From Pantoea ananatis LMG 2665 (GTDB lineage Bacteria; Pseudomonadota; Gammaproteobacteria; Enterobacterales; Enterobacteriaceae), in assembly GCF_000710035.2 (NCBI RefSeq), contig NZ_JMJJ01000005.1:806001-870000 (forward strand): a DNA stretch of 64,000 nt, written 5' to 3'. Both the position numbers and the translations under genes were made by a program. The notes below the pieces were generated by a model. That model ran no database searches, was not told where the DNA came from, and worked only from the letters and a program-made list of their open reading frames with translations. Below, one piece after another: positions 20,998 through 31,066 of the stretch. Position 1 is the first letter of the stretch, and each line of letters opens with the position of its first letter.

Positions 20998-21014
20998 AAG
21001 AGGTCTGACCTGAT
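20998..21014 (-). promoter_or_regulatory. FadR operator upstream of fadIJ
   Basis: The core GGTCTGACC (21002-21010) is the perfect centre of the FadR consensus TGGTCNGACCA. It lies about 40 bases before the fadI ATG, consistent with repression relieved by long-chain acyl-CoA. Confidence 0.72.
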
Positions 21015-21086
21015 CCACAGTGTTAACCACAAGCGGGTGCGCCGCCAACATCAGGAGGAGAAAAGTGAGATGAGAAACACGAAAAT

Positions 21087-21110
21087 GAAAAACGCCGCAG
21101 AGCAGCGGCG
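21087..21110 (-). terminator. Intrinsic terminator of yfcZ
   Basis: On the minus strand CGCCGC, TGCTCT, GCGGCG is followed by TTTTTC. It starts 10 bases after the yfcZ stop. Confidence 0.75.
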
Positions 21111-21119
21111 CCGAAATGT

Positions 21120-21416
21120 TTAACGTAAACCCAGTTGGAAAATCAGAGTTTCGGCCTGACAGCTAAAGGTAAAGTCGATATTAAGCTGCACGCCACCGGC
21201 CTCTTCCACCATGCTGGAATCGATAACGCAGGGTTCTGACTCGACCTGGCGCGCCCTATCCGTCAGCTGCGCCAGTTTCGTTTCGGCATCTGCGCGATCT
21301 TTACACCATGCTGACCAGCTGGCCGTACAGTCTGAATTATCCATCACCGTACCAACATCAACGCAACAGCAGGCAGCCGTTTCCGTCGCGCTACATTTTT
21401 TTAAAGCATTTGTCAT
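21120..21416 (-). CDS. yfcZ: YfcZ/YiiS family protein (DUF406)
   Basis: This 98-residue cytoplasmic protein of unknown function belongs to the DUF406 family. Its cysteine-rich N terminus (ACCCVDVGTVMDNSDCTA) and its closing IDFTFSCQAETLIFQLGLR are diagnostic. It lies between fadI and fadL and is divergent from fadL, as in E. coli. The cysteine cluster suggests metal or redox binding, but this is unproven. Confidence 0.93.
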   Translation of the reverse strand: MTNALKKCSATETAACCCVDVGTVMDNSDCTASWSAWCKDRADAETKLAQLTDRARQVESEPCVIDSSMVEEAGGVQLNIDFTFSCQAETLIFQLGLR

Positions 21417-21505
21417 GATTTTCTCCTGACATCACATCATAAGGTGGGTGAGTTTTCTGCTGAAAATTTTACGCTCTGGCTTATCAACCCGCTACACACA
21501 CCGCG

Positions 21506-21527
21506 CTAAGTGACGAATATCACAATA
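21506..21527 (+). promoter_or_regulatory. Candidate CRP site upstream of fadL
   Basis: AGTGACGAATATCACA at 21509-21524 matches the CRP core TGTGA-N6-TCACA at nine of ten consensus positions. It lies about 140-160 bases upstream of the predicted fadL start of transcription, in the yfcZ-fadL divergent gap. It could act on either gene. Confidence 0.5.
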
Positions 21528-21649
21528 AAATTTGATGTGGATCAGTTTTGCTCCTGCCGCTCTGCCCATTTATTCCCGAGAAGTGTTAAGCAGATCGAAT
21601 TTTCACCTATCAAATTGGAAATATTTTAAAAACAATATTGCAACATGTG

Positions 21650-21668
21650 TACAGGTCGGACCTATACT
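21650..21668 (+). promoter_or_regulatory. FadR operator 1 overlapping the fadL -10 box
   Basis: TACAGGTCGGACCTATA (21650-21666) contains the perfect FadR core GGTCGGACC. It overlaps TATACT at 21663-21668, a good -10 element for fadL. Binding there would block polymerase. Confidence 0.75.
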
Positions 21669-21673
21669 CTCCG

Positions 21674-21690
21674 CACTGGTCTGATATGTG
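21674..21690 (+). promoter_or_regulatory. FadR operator 2 just downstream of the fadL promoter
   Basis: CACTGGTCTGATATGTG matches AACTGGTCNGACCAGTT best in its left half. Two FadR sites 24 bp apart, one at the -10 and one near +15, reproduce the E. coli fadL layout. Confidence 0.68.
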
Positions 21691-21774
21691 CATTTGACAT
21701 CAGTCCATACAATCCGCCGTTCCTTGTTACGCGACGTCACAACGTTAAATAATAATTCACATGAGGTTGTGGTC

Positions 21775-23052
21775 ATGAACCATAAAAACCTGTTCGCAAA
21801 GTCAGCCGTGGCAGCTGCAGTAGCGCTTATTTCCTCTAACGTATATGCAGCCGGATTTCAGTTAAATGAATTTTCTTCCATTGGTTTAGGTCGCGCTTAT
21901 TCTGGCGAAGGCGCAATGGGTGATACGGCGGCCTCAGCCAGTCGTAACCCGGCAACCATGGCACTCATGGATCGCCCTGAATTTTCAATCGGTGCGGTTT
22001 ACATCGATCCTGAAGTGGATATCAGTGGCCAAAGCCCGACGGGCCGCAGCCTGGACGCGAAAAACATCGCACCGAACCAATGGATCCCTAACCTGCATTA
22101 CGTCCAGCCGATCAATGACAAGTGGTGGGTAGGCGCGTCAGCGACGTCTAACTACGGCCTGGCGACAGAGTTTAACAACGGTTATACCGCGGGCGGGCTG
22201 GGCGGCAAAACTGACCTGATGACGGGTAACCTGAACCTCAGCACGACTTATCGTTTGAATGAGCATTTCAGCTTCGGGGTAGGTTTTGATGCTGTATATG
22301 CCAAAGCTAAAATTGAGCGCTATGCTGGTGAAGCGGGCGCACGGCTCGGTATACCCGCAGATACGCAAGTTGCCTATCTTAAGGGGGACAAATGGGGCTA
22401 CGGCTGGAACGCTGGCGTACTCTACGAAGTCGATGACAATAACCGTTTTGGTTTTACCTACCGCTCCGAAGTGAAAATTGACTTTGATGGAGACTATAAA
22501 AGTAGCCTGCCATTCAATCCTCGTAATAACCCAGAAGTTACTAATCTCCCGACAGGTACAAACGGCTCTACAGTTCCCGGCGCGTTAACCTTAAACCTGC
22601 CGGAAATGTGGGAAGTTTCAGGCTGGCATAAAGTGGCACCACAGTGGGCCGTGCACTATAGCCTGGCCTACACCAGCTGGAGTCAGTTTCAGGAGCTGAA
22701 AGCAACGGGCTCAAACGGCCAGACGCTGTTCTATAAAGATGAAGGTTTCCACGATGCCTACCGCATCGCACTGGGTACCACCTACCAGTACGACAAAAAC
22801 TGGACCTTCCGCAGCGGTATCGCCTTTGATGACAGCCCGGTTCCGGCTGACAAGCGTTCTATCTCTATCCCGGATCAGGACCGCTTGTGGCTGAGCGCCG
22901 GTGCCTCTTATGCGTTTAACGACGATGCATCGGTAGACGTCGGCGTGTCTTACATGCACGGTCAGAAAGTGACCGTGCAGGAAGGCACCTATACCTTTAA
23001 CTCTAGTGGTAAAGCCTGGCTGTATGGCGCAAGCTTCAACTACAAGTTCTGA
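21775..23052 (+). CDS. fadL: Long-chain fatty acid outer membrane porin FadL
   Basis: FadL is an outer-membrane beta-barrel that takes up long-chain fatty acids. It has 425 residues from the ATG at 21775, about 8 bases after a TGAGG ribosome site; a GTG two codons earlier is too close to that site. The signal peptide ends near residue 24 (SNVYA/AGFQ). The mature N terminus [22 protein letters not shown] and the NPA hatch motif in ASRNPATM are typical. The last residue is an aromatic Phe, as needed for barrel insertion. The variable loop around residue 200 is shorter than in E. coli. Confidence 0.96.
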   Translation: MNHKNLFAKSAVAAAVALISSNVYAAGFQLNEFSSIGLGRAYSGEGAMGDTAASASRNPATMALMDRPEFSIGAVYIDPEVDISGQSPTGRSLDAKNIAPNQWIPNLHYVQPINDKWWVGASATSNYGLATEFNNGYTAGGLGGKTDLMTGNLNLSTTYRLNEHFSFGVGFDAVYAKAKIERYAGEAGARLGIPADTQVAYLKGDKWGYGWNAGVLYEVDDNNRFGFTYRSEVKIDFDGDYKSSLPFNPRNNPEVTNLPTGTNGSTVPGALTLNLPEMWEVSGWHKVAPQWAVHYSLAYTSWSQFQELKATGSNGQTLFYKDEGFHDAYRIALGTTYQYDKNWTFRSGIAFDDSPVPADKRSISIPDQDRLWLSAGASYAFNDDASVDVGVSYMHGQKVTVQEGTYTFNSSGKAWLYGASFNYKF

Positions 23053-23070
23053 TGCGCGAAATGCATAAAA

Positions 23071-23097
23071 AAAGCGACACTGAGTGTCGCTTTTTTA
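23071..23097. terminator. Intrinsic terminator after fadL
   Basis: AAGCGACACTGAGTGTCGCTTTTTT is a symmetric hairpin with A and T runs on both sides, 20 bases after the fadL stop. It can work in both directions. Confidence 0.85.
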
Positions 23098-23217
23098 TTG
23101 CTCATGGGAACGTCACACGTCATGCAGCCTGGTGACAACCCTGTAACAGCTTCACGTCATCACCCCGGCCGCTTATCAGGCCGCCCTTGCGACAGGCGGC
23201 TTCTGACGGGTCATGAT

Positions 23218-23982
23218 TTACTGCGAATCAATGTCTTTCAGATCGTCCTGGATCGCCGCCGCATTCGGATTTTCTTCTGGCTTCAGCTTGCCGCCGCGCG
23301 CCAGGAAGTCGTAGCGCTGGAAGTAGGCGCTACGGATAAAGGCGTAAGGATCGCGTTGCTGTTTCAGGATAGCATCCGAGTCCAGCAACTGTGCGCGCGA
23401 TTCGATGCCTTCCAGCGTCCATTTACCGATGGACATGGGCCAGGTCAACCAGCCAAGCACAGGATAAAGCGTATCGACATAATCGCCGCCGTCCTGACGT
23501 ATCGTGAAGCTGCCATAGGCCGGTAACTGCACATAAGGCCCATAGCCCACGCCATAGTGACCCAGCGTGGTACCAAAACGCTGCGGTCCCTGGCGCGCCA
23601 GTTCCGGATTGGCTTTACCGGCGACATCAATGAAACCGCCCAGCCCCAGCACCGTATTCAGGAAGAAACGTGTAAAGTGGATACCTGCATTGCGCGGCTC
23701 GCCGACCAGAATCGCATTTACCATACTGGCAGGTTCGCTGAGGTTGCCCAGGAAGTTGCTGAGGCCCGCGCGCGCAGGCACGGGAACATAGTCGCGCCAG
23801 GCCACTGCCACAGGGCGCAGCACGTAAGGGTCCAGCACGTTATAGTTGAAGTTAAACATTGTGCGGTTAAAACCTTCAAGCGGATCGCTACGCCCTGCAG
23901 GCGCATCGTCAGCAGGCTTTGAACTGGCACAACCAACCAGAAGCACACTGGTCAAAGCCAGGCTGGTCAGGCGGTGATCCAT
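23218..23982 (-). CDS. mlaA: Phospholipid-binding lipoprotein MlaA (VacJ)
   Basis: MlaA is an outer-membrane lipoprotein that removes misplaced phospholipids from the outer leaflet and passes them to MlaC and the MlaFEDB complex. It has 254 residues from the ATG at 23982 (MDHRLTSLAL), five bases after AGGGAG. The lipobox is LLVGC, with the lipid-modified Cys at residue 18. The family core GRSDPLEGFNRTMFNFNYNVLDPYVLRPVA, split here around its two invariant halves, and the ring segment GLGGFIDVAGKA are present. The end ENPNAAAIQDDLKDIDSQ matches E. coli closely. Confidence 0.95.
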   Translation of the reverse strand: MDHRLTSLALTSVLLVGCASSKPADDAPAGRSDPLEGFNRTMFNFNYNVLDPYVLRPVAVAWRDYVPVPARAGLSNFLGNLSEPASMVNAILVGEPRNAGIHFTRFFLNTVLGLGGFIDVAGKANPELARQGPQRFGTTLGHYGVGYGPYVQLPAYGSFTIRQDGGDYVDTLYPVLGWLTWPMSIGKWTLEGIESRAQLLDSDAILKQQRDPYAFIRSAYFQRYDFLARGGKLKPEENPNAAAIQDDLKDIDSQ

Positions 23983-24113
23983 TTTTTTCTCCCTGTGCAT
24001 ATAAGTTATTTATACCCTGCTGAGTTTCAGCGGGTAGATCAGCGCAGTCCAGCAAGCATAGCTGATATCTCCCGTGCGGTTGGCAGATTCAGACATTGCC
24101 AGACGCCAGCCGG

Positions 24114-25325
24114 TTAAGGCTGCTGTTTATCAATCGCGACGTCAATGTGCTGATGGCCATCCCAAGGGACTACCGCGCTGACGCCAAACCAGTCACCCGG
24201 CTCAGGATTTGCACGGCCATTTCGTGCAATCCTGACGCGAACCTGAATCTGTTTCTGCGTTGAAAGGCGTCGGTCCTGTAACATGGCATTGCTGTCATCC
24301 AGCGTCAGCGACACGGGAAAATGTCCGGGCGAGACGCGTTTCACCGCCACCGGCACCGGCGAGACGCCGTCAGTCACCGAAATATACATGACTCCGCCCG
24401 GCGGTAACATTTTTTCTGCCTGGGGAGAAAGCGTCACCTCGACCGTTAGTTGACTGCTTTGCTGCCCTGCATCGGTTTTGGCTTGCTCAATGCTGCGCGC
24501 AATGCCCTCACGACGAGGATCGTCGGCCGGTAACACCTGCAACAGGGTTTGCCAGCTGTCTATCGCCTGCGAATACTGCTGTTGTTCAAACGCATTATAG
24601 GCCAGCAGACTTAGGGTGCGGATATCCTGCGGATGCTGTTTAAGCAGATCCGTGAGCAGCAGCCCGGCCAGGCGGTTATCCTGAGGATCGCCCGATCGCG
24701 TCAGCACCTCGGCATAATCCTGCTGCAGGGCAAAATTATTCGGTGCCAGCTGCAACGCATGCTCGAAAGCCTGACGCGCACCCGTGGCATTGTTGAGTAC
24801 CATACCGAGGCGGCCCAGCATCGCCCAGCCGCTGAGGTTATCAGGTTCGGTTTGCAGCTGGCTGCGCAAACCGAGCTGCAGGCGAGAGAGCTGCTCTTGG
24901 GTAAGTGGCCGGGCATGGGGATCCATGAGCTGGGCGCGCAGCGCCGGATACGCTTCCTGCACCTGGAGCCAGCCACTTAACTGTGTTAAGCCACCGGTTT
25001 TAAGATAGCTTGCCAGTGACACGATAACTAAAACGATCAGGCCGGGTAACAGCACCCAGCGACGGCTGCGGTGCGAGTGGGCATCCGAAGCGGGCGGAAT
25101 ATCGCTAAGCAGGGTTTGCTGTAACTCCTGCTCCATCACGGCGCGATCGGCAATCACGCCCTGCTCTTCGTCCAGGGTTATCTCAGCCAGCCGCTGCCGA
25201 TAAAAATGCGTATTAAGGTTGTCGCGCGCCGCCGCGTGGGTTTCACGTTGACGCCAGCCTGCGGCTAAAAACAGTACGCTGGCCGCCAGCAGCAGCAGAA
25301 AAATCGTGAGTAAAAAGACAGCCAT
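24114..25325 (-). CDS. ccmI: Cytochrome c maturation protein CcmI
   Basis: CcmI is the apocytochrome c chaperone of the haem-ligation complex CcmFHI. It has 403 residues, with two membrane segments (about 2-24 and 92-112) and a cytoplasmic loop between them. TPR repeats follow (LSGWAMLGRLGMVLNNATGARQAFEHALQLAPNN), then a C-terminal periplasmic domain. In E. coli K-12 this part is fused to CcmH; here it is a separate gene with its own ATG at 25325, coincident with the end of ccmH. It is the last gene of the operon. Confidence 0.93.
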   Translation of the reverse strand: MAVFLLTIFLLLLAASVLFLAAGWRQRETHAAARDNLNTHFYRQRLAEITLDEEQGVIADRAVMEQELQQTLLSDIPPASDAHSHRSRRWVLLPGLIVLVIVSLASYLKTGGLTQLSGWLQVQEAYPALRAQLMDPHARPLTQEQLSRLQLGLRSQLQTEPDNLSGWAMLGRLGMVLNNATGARQAFEHALQLAPNNFALQQDYAEVLTRSGDPQDNRLAGLLLTDLLKQHPQDIRTLSLLAYNAFEQQQYSQAIDSWQTLLQVLPADDPRREGIARSIEQAKTDAGQQSSQLTVEVTLSPQAEKMLPPGGVMYISVTDGVSPVPVAVKRVSPGHFPVSLTLDDSNAMLQDRRLSTQKQIQVRVRIARNGRANPEPGDWFGVSAVVPWDGHQHIDVAIDKQQP

Positions 25326-25780
25326 TATCGTTTCCTGTCCGACTTCAGAATCGCCGCCAGACGCTGTTGTTCCTGGTCATCAAGCTCGCTTCGGGTTTTA
25401 CGCTGACGACTACGCCACACGATCACGGCACCGCCCACAATCACAAACAGCGCCGGGCCGGCCCACAGGATCAGTGTTGAGGGCGTGACAGGCGGCTGGT
25501 AACTGACGAAATTGCCATAACGCGCCACCATATAGTCGATGATTTGCTGACGGCTCTGGCCCTGCTTCATCAGTTGATAAACTTTCAACCGCATATCTGA
25601 CGCAATCATCGCATTAGAGTCGGCGATGCTGTTGTTCTGGCATTTGGGACAACGCAGCGAGGCCGTGATTTCACGGTACTGCTCCTCCTGCGCCACGGAG
25701 TCAAACGCATAGGTATCAATCGCGGCCCACAGGCTGGCACTAAACAGCAGCCCACAGAGCATCATCATCAGGGATCTCAT
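25325..25780 (-). CDS. ccmH: Cytochrome c maturation thiol protein CcmH (short form)
   Basis: This is a membrane-anchored periplasmic thiol-oxidoreductase that keeps the apocytochrome CXXCH motif reduced for haem ligation. It has 151 residues. A signal peptide or anchor covers about 1-19, the redox motif is LRCPKCQNNSIADSNA, and a membrane segment lies at about 103-122. It ends in a charged tail. It has the length of the unfused CcmH/CycL type rather than the 350-residue E. coli fusion. It overlaps ccmG by four bases. Confidence 0.94.
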   Translation of the reverse strand: MRSLMMMLCGLLFSASLWAAIDTYAFDSVAQEEQYREITASLRCPKCQNNSIADSNAMIASDMRLKVYQLMKQGQSRQQIIDYMVARYGNFVSYQPPVTPSTLILWAGPALFVIVGGAVIVWRSRQRKTRSELDDQEQQRLAAILKSDRKR

Positions 25781-26331
25781 GCGCCGCTCTCCTTCGTGTA
25801 TTTATCCCACAAGGGTTTGACTTCCTGTTGCCAGACGCGCGGGTTCAGATCGCCAGCATGGCGATAGCGAATAATGCCTTTGCCATCAATCAAAAAGGTT
25901 TCAGGTGCGCCATAGACGCCGAGATCGAGGCCCAACATCCCGTTACCGTCATACAGGCTGAGCGCATAAGGATTACCCAGCGTGTTCAGCCAGGTTACTG
26001 CCTTCTGGCGATCGTCTTTGTAGTTCAACCCTACAACCCGAACGCCCTGCTCTGCCAGCTCATTAAGATAGCGATGCTCGGCGCGGCAGGTCGGACACCA
26101 GGTTGCCCAGACGTTCAGCAACAGTGGTTTACCGGTGATCAACGTTTGCTGATCATAGGTTTTGCCTGGCTTATCCAGCGCCTCCAGCCTGAACACGGGC
26201 AAGGGCTTACCGATTAAGGCCGATTCCAGCCGTGAAGGATCGTCCCCTTCCGCATTACGTGACAGCTGCCACAGCAGCGCGGCAGCCAGCAGTAAAAATA
26301 ATCCCAGCGGAATAAACAGAATTTTTTTCAT
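25777..26331 (-). CDS. ccmG: Thiol:disulfide interchange protein CcmG (DsbE)
   Basis: CcmG is a periplasmic thioredoxin-fold reductant for cytochrome c maturation. It has 184 residues, with an N-terminal membrane anchor at about 4-22. The active-site motif is WATWCPTCRAEHRYL, and the family-specific GVYGAPETFLIDGKGIIRYRH segment carries the cis-proline region. It overlaps ccmF by four bases, so translation is likely coupled. Confidence 0.96.
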   Translation of the reverse strand: MKKILFIPLGLFLLLAAALLWQLSRNAEGDDPSRLESALIGKPLPVFRLEALDKPGKTYDQQTLITGKPLLLNVWATWCPTCRAEHRYLNELAEQGVRVVGLNYKDDRQKAVTWLNTLGNPYALSLYDGNGMLGLDLGVYGAPETFLIDGKGIIRYRHAGDLNPRVWQQEVKPLWDKYTKESGA

Positions 26332-28286
26332 GTCCGCACCTCGCGATCGGCTTTCCTGCGCGAGCGATAGCGCGGGTCGAGCAAACAGAACAGCCCTCCG
26401 ACGGCCATAAACAAGCCGCCAAACCAGATCCAGCGGACGAAGGGTTTGTAGTAGATACGCACCGCCCAGCTACCGTCACTGAGCTCTTCACCCAGCGCGG
26501 CGTAAAGATCGCGGGTAAAGCCGCCGTCGATCGCCGCCTCGGTCATCATGGTGCGCGCGGCAGAGTAAAAGCGTTTCTCCGCATACAACACGTCTTCCGG
26601 CTTGCCCTTGTGGGAAACGTCAATTACCGCCACGCCGCCGCTGTAATTAGGGCCTTGTAAGTCCTGAACATCACGAAAAACAAAATGGTAGTGATGGATA
26701 TCGACGCTGTCGCCCGCTTTCATGCGCACGTCGCGCTCAACGCTGTATTGGGTACTGAACGCAATGCCAATAACGGTGACGCCCACGCCGAGATGTCCAA
26801 GCACCATGCCCCAGTGACTGCGCGAAAGGTGACGTAATCCGGTAAAAAAACGATGACGATGAGTGGCGCGCTCATGCAGCTCCATCAGGGTCAACAGGAT
26901 GATCCATACCGCCATCAGTAATCCCACCACCGTCATGGCTTCAACACGATCCTGCAACCACCAGGGCAGCAGCACGGAGGCCAGCAGCGTCACGAGCAGC
27001 GCTATCAGCAGACGACGAACCAGCTTTTGTGGCTCATCGCGTCGCCAGCGCACTAACGGCCCAATACCGAGCATTAACGCCAGCGGAGCCATCAGCCAAC
27101 TGAACATGGTATTAAAGAAGGGTTCGCCAACGGAAATGCTGCCCAGCCCTAACTGTTTATGCACCAGCGGTAACAGCGTGCCGAGCAGGACCACCAGCAT
27201 GGCCGCGATTAGCAGAACGTTATTCCCCAGCAGAAAAGATTCTCGCGACCAGAGCTCATTTTGCACCCGACTGCGCACCTGGCCGCCTTTAATGGCATAC
27301 AGCAGCAGCGAGCTGCCAATCACGATGACCAAAAATGCGAGAATAAACATGCCGCGCGCCGGATCGGAGGCGAAAGCATGTACCGAGACCAGCACGCCGG
27401 AACGGACCAGGAAGGTGCCGAGCAGGCTCAGGGAGAACGCGGTAATAGCCAGAAGCACCGTCCAGGCCTTGAAGGTGCCGCGTTTTTCCGTGACCGCCAG
27501 CGAGTGCATTAAGGCGGTGCCCGCCAGCCACGGCATAAAGGAGGCGTTTTCCACCGGGTCCCAGAACCACCAGCCGCCCCAGCCCAGTTCGTAATAAGCC
27601 CAAGCGGAACCCAGCACAATGCCAATGGTCAGGAATAACCAGGCGGCGGTAGTCCAGGGACGCGACCAGCGCGCCCAGGCGGTATCCAGCCGTCCCGCCA
27701 TTAATGAGGCGATGGCAAAAGCAAAAGCCACGGAGAAGCCGACATAGCCCATATACAGCAGTGGCGGATGAAAGATCAGGCCGATATCCTGCAACATTGG
27801 ATTAAGATCGCGACCGTCTACGGGAAAATCGGGCAGCGTTCGGCTGAAGGGATTGGAGGTGAGGATGATAAACAGCAAAAAGCCCAGATTGATCATCCCC
27901 ATCACTGACAACACCCGGGCCAGCGCGTCCTGCGGCATACCGCGGCTGAAGATTGCCACGGCCAGCGTCCAGCCACTCAGCAGCAGCACCCACAGCAGCA
28001 ACGATCCTTCATGCGCGCCCCAGGTGGCCGCAATGCGGTAGTAAACCGGCAGCAGTGAGTTTGAGTTGTTGACGACATAGCTCACGGTAAAATCGTTAAC
28101 GATAAACGCCCAGACCAGCAGCATAAAAGCCCCCGCGACGCAGGCAAACAGGCCAACGGCAAGCGGACGCGCCATGCCCATCAGGCGGGCATCCTGGCGC
28201 CAGGCGCCCCACAGCGGATAGACGCTGAGCAGCAGCGCCAACGCTAATCCAAGACAGAGTAAGAAACTGCCCAGTTCTGGCATCAT
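26328..28286 (-). CDS. ccmF: Haem lyase subunit CcmF
   Basis: CcmF is the large polytopic inner-membrane component of the cytochrome c haem lyase. It has 652 residues with about 15 membrane segments. The WWD haem-handling domain reads [20 protein letters not shown], and flanking conserved histidines ([25 protein letters not shown]) are present. It overlaps ccmE and ccmG by four bases each. Confidence 0.97.
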   Translation of the reverse strand: MMPELGSFLLCLGLALALLLSVYPLWGAWRQDARLMGMARPLAVGLFACVAGAFMLLVWAFIVNDFTVSYVVNNSNSLLPVYYRIAATWGAHEGSLLLWVLLLSGWTLAVAIFSRGMPQDALARVLSVMGMINLGFLLFIILTSNPFSRTLPDFPVDGRDLNPMLQDIGLIFHPPLLYMGYVGFSVAFAFAIASLMAGRLDTAWARWSRPWTTAAWLFLTIGIVLGSAWAYYELGWGGWWFWDPVENASFMPWLAGTALMHSLAVTEKRGTFKAWTVLLAITAFSLSLLGTFLVRSGVLVSVHAFASDPARGMFILAFLVIVIGSSLLLYAIKGGQVRSRVQNELWSRESFLLGNNVLLIAAMLVVLLGTLLPLVHKQLGLGSISVGEPFFNTMFSWLMAPLALMLGIGPLVRWRRDEPQKLVRRLLIALLVTLLASVLLPWWLQDRVEAMTVVGLLMAVWIILLTLMELHERATHRHRFFTGLRHLSRSHWGMVLGHLGVGVTVIGIAFSTQYSVERDVRMKAGDSVDIHHYHFVFRDVQDLQGPNYSGGVAVIDVSHKGKPEDVLYAEKRFYSAARTMMTEAAIDGGFTRDLYAALGEELSDGSWAVRIYYKPFVRWIWFGGLFMAVGGLFCLLDPRYRSRRKADREVRT

Positions 28287-28768
28287 GGTGTACGTCCTGC
28301 CGGGTTATTCGCGGCCTGTTGCGCAGAGGGTGCGGGTTTCATCGCGGTGCTGATTTCGGGAGGCGTGTAGTTTTCATCATGTTTTGCCAGCACTTCGTTG
28401 GCTTTGATCAGGTTGCCGGGCTCAAGTACGCCCTGCGCGACAACGCCCTGACCTTCGCGGAACAGATCCGGTAAAATGCCGACAAAGCTCACGTTGACCA
28501 CACCGCGACCATCATAAAGCTGGAAGGAAACCGCCAGCGTGTGGGGATCCCGCGTTACGCTGCCAGGCATCACGACGCCGCCCACGCGCAGGCGCTGTCC
28601 GGGCTCAGGCTTGATGTGCGCATCGCCTTTTCCCTCCAGGATTTCACCCGGCGTATAAAACAGATCGATATTGGACCGCAGCGCATACATCACCAGTGCG
28701 GTCGCCAGCCCAAGTCCGGTAAGTATCGCCACCACGACATACAGGCGATTACGACGGCGGGTATTCAC
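28283..28768 (-). CDS. ccmE: Haem chaperone CcmE
   Basis: CcmE is the periplasmic haem chaperone that binds haem covalently and passes it to CcmF. It has 161 residues, with a membrane anchor at about 10-30. The haem attachment site is intact: His130 and Tyr134 in [12 protein letters not shown]. The core [15 protein letters not shown] is conserved. It overlaps ccmD by four bases. Confidence 0.97.
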   Translation of the reverse strand: MNTRRRNRLYVVVAILTGLGLATALVMYALRSNIDLFYTPGEILEGKGDAHIKPEPGQRLRVGGVVMPGSVTRDPHTLAVSFQLYDGRGVVNVSFVGILPDLFREGQGVVAQGVLEPGNLIKANEVLAKHDENYTPPEISTAMKPAPSAQQAANNPAGRTP

Positions 28769-28998
28769 TTCTCTTCTCCTGCCGTAGGGTTGGCGGTACG
28801 TTGAACGTTGGCCGTTCGCAGGCGGCGCTCCCGTGCATCACGCTGGCGAATGTCCGCCAGCAAACGTCGGTGTGACCACCTACTATGCAAGATCAGGGCG
28901 AAAAGCGGCACCAGCGTGCCTGCCACCGCCAGCCACACATAAAAGGCGTAGCCGCCCATGGCAACGAAGTCATGCCATGAGGCAAAAGCGGGCGTCAT
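28765..28998 (-). CDS. ccmD: Cytochrome c maturation protein CcmD
   Basis: This small membrane protein (77 residues) helps release holo-CcmE from the CcmABC transporter complex. It has one membrane helix (about 17-37) and a basic cytoplasmic tail. The family signature [14 protein letters not shown] is present. It overlaps ccmC by four bases. Confidence 0.94.
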   Translation of the reverse strand: MTPAFASWHDFVAMGGYAFYVWLAVAGTLVPLFALILHSRWSHRRLLADIRQRDARERRLRTANVQRTANPTAGEEK

Positions 28999-29741
28999 AC
29001 TTTGCTCCTTGTCTTCGCCAGGGCAATTGCCCAGGGACGTTTACGTTCCGTAAGCAGAATCAGGTTACGTAAGCGCATCAGCGTTAAGGTGATAAACAAC
29101 AGCAGGTCACCCAGGATGGCCCAGCGCAGCGGCGTGCGCATCGGCGGCGCGATCGCCTGTTGCAGCAACCCGGACGATCCCTGATGTAAGGTATTCCACC
29201 ACTGCACAGAGAAATGAATGATGGGCAGATTGATCACCCCGACCAAAATGAGCACGCCTGCGGCCCGCCCGGCCATGCGACGATCGTCGAAGGCCTGATA
29301 CAGCGCAATCACGCCCAGATATAAAAACAGCAGCACCAGTTCTGACGTCAGTCTGGCATCCCATATCCACCAGGTTCCCCACATCGGCTTGCCCCAGGCA
29401 GAACCGGTGACCAGCGCGATAAAGGTAAACACGGCACCGATTGGCGCCATCGCCGCTGACACTAAATCGGCCATTTTCATCTGCCAGACCAGCCCCGTGA
29501 ACGCCGCAACGGCCATCGCGCTGTATATCCCCATCGACCACATGGCCGCCGGAACGTGGATATACATAATGCGAAAGCTGTTACCCTGCTGGTAGTCTGC
29601 CGGTGCATAGCCAAATCCCCATACCCAGGCCAGCAGCAGTACCGCCGCACTGGCCAGAGCAAACCACGGCAGCAGGCGACCGCACAACTGATAGAGCCGT
29701 TCGGGCTTAGCCAGCTGATGTAATCCTTTCCACATGTTCAA
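28995..29741 (-). CDS. ccmC: Haem transporter/handling protein CcmC
   Basis: CcmC is the inner-membrane protein that presents haem to CcmE. It has 248 residues with six membrane segments. The WWD-domain motif is WGTWWIWDARLTSELVLLFL, and the flanking histidines (MYIHVPAAMW and IHFSVQWWNTLHQG) are intact. A 48-base gap separates it from ccmB. Confidence 0.96.
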   Translation of the reverse strand: MNMWKGLHQLAKPERLYQLCGRLLPWFALASAAVLLLAWVWGFGYAPADYQQGNSFRIMYIHVPAAMWSMGIYSAMAVAAFTGLVWQMKMADLVSAAMAPIGAVFTFIALVTGSAWGKPMWGTWWIWDARLTSELVLLFLYLGVIALYQAFDDRRMAGRAAGVLILVGVINLPIIHFSVQWWNTLHQGSSGLLQQAIAPPMRTPLRWAILGDLLLFITLTLMRLRNLILLTERKRPWAIALAKTRSKV

Positions 29742-29789
29742 TTGCTCACATTAAAATAAACGCTAATAACACGTCTGAGGCGTGCTGAT

Positions 29790-30458
29790 TTAGTGCAGCG
29801 TAATCCGCAACGCCGCGGCGGTGGCAAAAGGTGCCAGCGTTGCACTCGCGACCAGCATTGCCCCCAGCAACGCCAGATAACCGCCAATGGCGACGCCCTG
29901 TCCTGCGGCATCAATGGCCGCACTGGCAAAAATCAAGACAGGAATCGCCAACGGCAGGACCAACAGGCTGAGCAGCACGCCACCACGACGTAATCCCACA
30001 GTCAGCCCCACCCCAATTGCGCCAAGAAAACTCAGCGTCGGTGTTCCCAGCAGCAGCGTCAGTGCCACCGCTCGCCAGCTCGGGATATCTAGGGACAGCA
30101 ACAGAGCCGCCAGCGGCGAAAGCAGGATTAACGGCAAGCCGGTGACCAGCCAGTGGGCAATCACTTTGCCCAGCACCATGACCGGCAGCGGCGTGGGAGA
30201 CAATAAAAGTTGCTCCAGCGTGCCGTCATTGAAGTCATCGCGAAACAGCCTTTCCAGCGCCAGCAGCGAGGAGAGCAACGCGGCAACCCAGACAATACCA
30301 GGCGCGATCCGGGCCAGTTGCTGAGGATCGGGACCGATACCCAAGGGGAAAAGCGTAATCACGATCAGGAAAAACCACAGTGGATTAACCACCTCCGCAC
30401 CGCGACGACAGGCGATGCGTAATTCACGTTGAATAAGACGACATAACATTACTGCCAC
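29790..30458 (-). CDS. ccmB: Haem exporter ABC permease CcmB
   Basis: CcmB is the membrane subunit of the CcmAB ABC transporter, 222 residues with six membrane segments, whose ATP hydrolysis releases holo-CcmE. The signature [27 protein letters not shown], quoted here only to mark the coupling region near residue 70-95, is strongly conserved. It overlaps the end of ccmA by ten bases. Confidence 0.95.
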   Translation of the reverse strand: MAVMLCRLIQRELRIACRRGAEVVNPLWFFLIVITLFPLGIGPDPQQLARIAPGIVWVAALLSSLLALERLFRDDFNDGTLEQLLLSPTPLPVMVLGKVIAHWLVTGLPLILLSPLAALLLSLDIPSWRAVALTLLLGTPTLSFLGAIGVGLTVGLRRGGVLLSLLVLPLAIPVLIFASAAIDAAGQGVAIGGYLALLGAMLVASATLAPFATAAALRITLH

Positions 30459-31066
30459 TCCATGGCATGCAGGCGAACGGTTTTTATCTGGCCGTTCAGC
30501 CCCGGCAGCGCCTGATGACTCGTCACAATAACAGAACCGCCCTGTTGCGCGTGTTCCGCAAAGCGCGCCATTAAGGTCTCGACGCCGACAGGATCAAGAG
30601 CGGTTAAAGGTTCATCCAGAATCCACAGGGTTGCCTGGGTCAGCCACAGCCGGGCCAGCGCGATTCGCCGCTGTTGCCCTGCAGAGAGCTGCGCGGCTGG
30701 CACGTCTTCATAGCCCGCCAGTCCGACGCTGGCCAGTGCAGTAAAAATATGCTCATCGCGGCAGTTCGGATGATAAAAGCGTAGATTTTCCAGCGCCGAC
30801 AACGCCGAGGTGATCCCCGGCAGATGCCCAAGATAAAGCATGGCCTGATGCCAGACATCGCGTTGCTGATGAATTTGCTGCGACTGCCAACGCACCTCGC
30901 CGTGTTCAGGCGTGCTCAACCCGGCCAGAATCCGTAGCAGCGACGTTTTACCGGCCCCGTTTGGCCCTTCAATTTGTACGATATCACCTGCCGACACGCG
31001 AAACGTGAGCGCCTCAAAGAGCGCACGTTCATCACGCACACAAAGCAGATTCATGATTTCCAACAT
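30449..31066 (-). CDS. ccmA: Haem exporter ATP-binding protein CcmA
   Basis: CcmA is the ATPase subunit of the CcmAB transporter. The Walker A motif is [11 protein letters not shown], the ABC signature is [14 protein letters not shown], and Walker B is [13 protein letters not shown]. The start is taken at 31066 ([17 protein letters not shown], 205 residues) from alignment with E. coli CcmA. An open frame continues 15 codons upstream, and the ATG at 31054 has a better spaced GGA, so the start is uncertain. It heads the nine-gene operon ccmABCDEFGHI. Confidence 0.94.
   Translation of the reverse strand: MLEIMNLLCVRDERALFEALTFRVSAGDIVQIEGPNGAGKTSLLRILAGLSTPEHGEVRWQSQQIHQQRDVWHQAMLYLGHLPGITSALSALENLRFYHPNCRDEHIFTALASVGLAGYEDVPAAQLSAGQQRRIALARLWLTQATLWILDEPLTALDPVGVETLMARFAEHAQQGGSVIVTSHQALPGLNGQIKTVRLHAMEWQ

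Noticed and set aside
23557..23922. Plus-strand frame inside mlaA
   Set aside because: It is antisense to a highly conserved lipoprotein gene; no ribosome site or domain.
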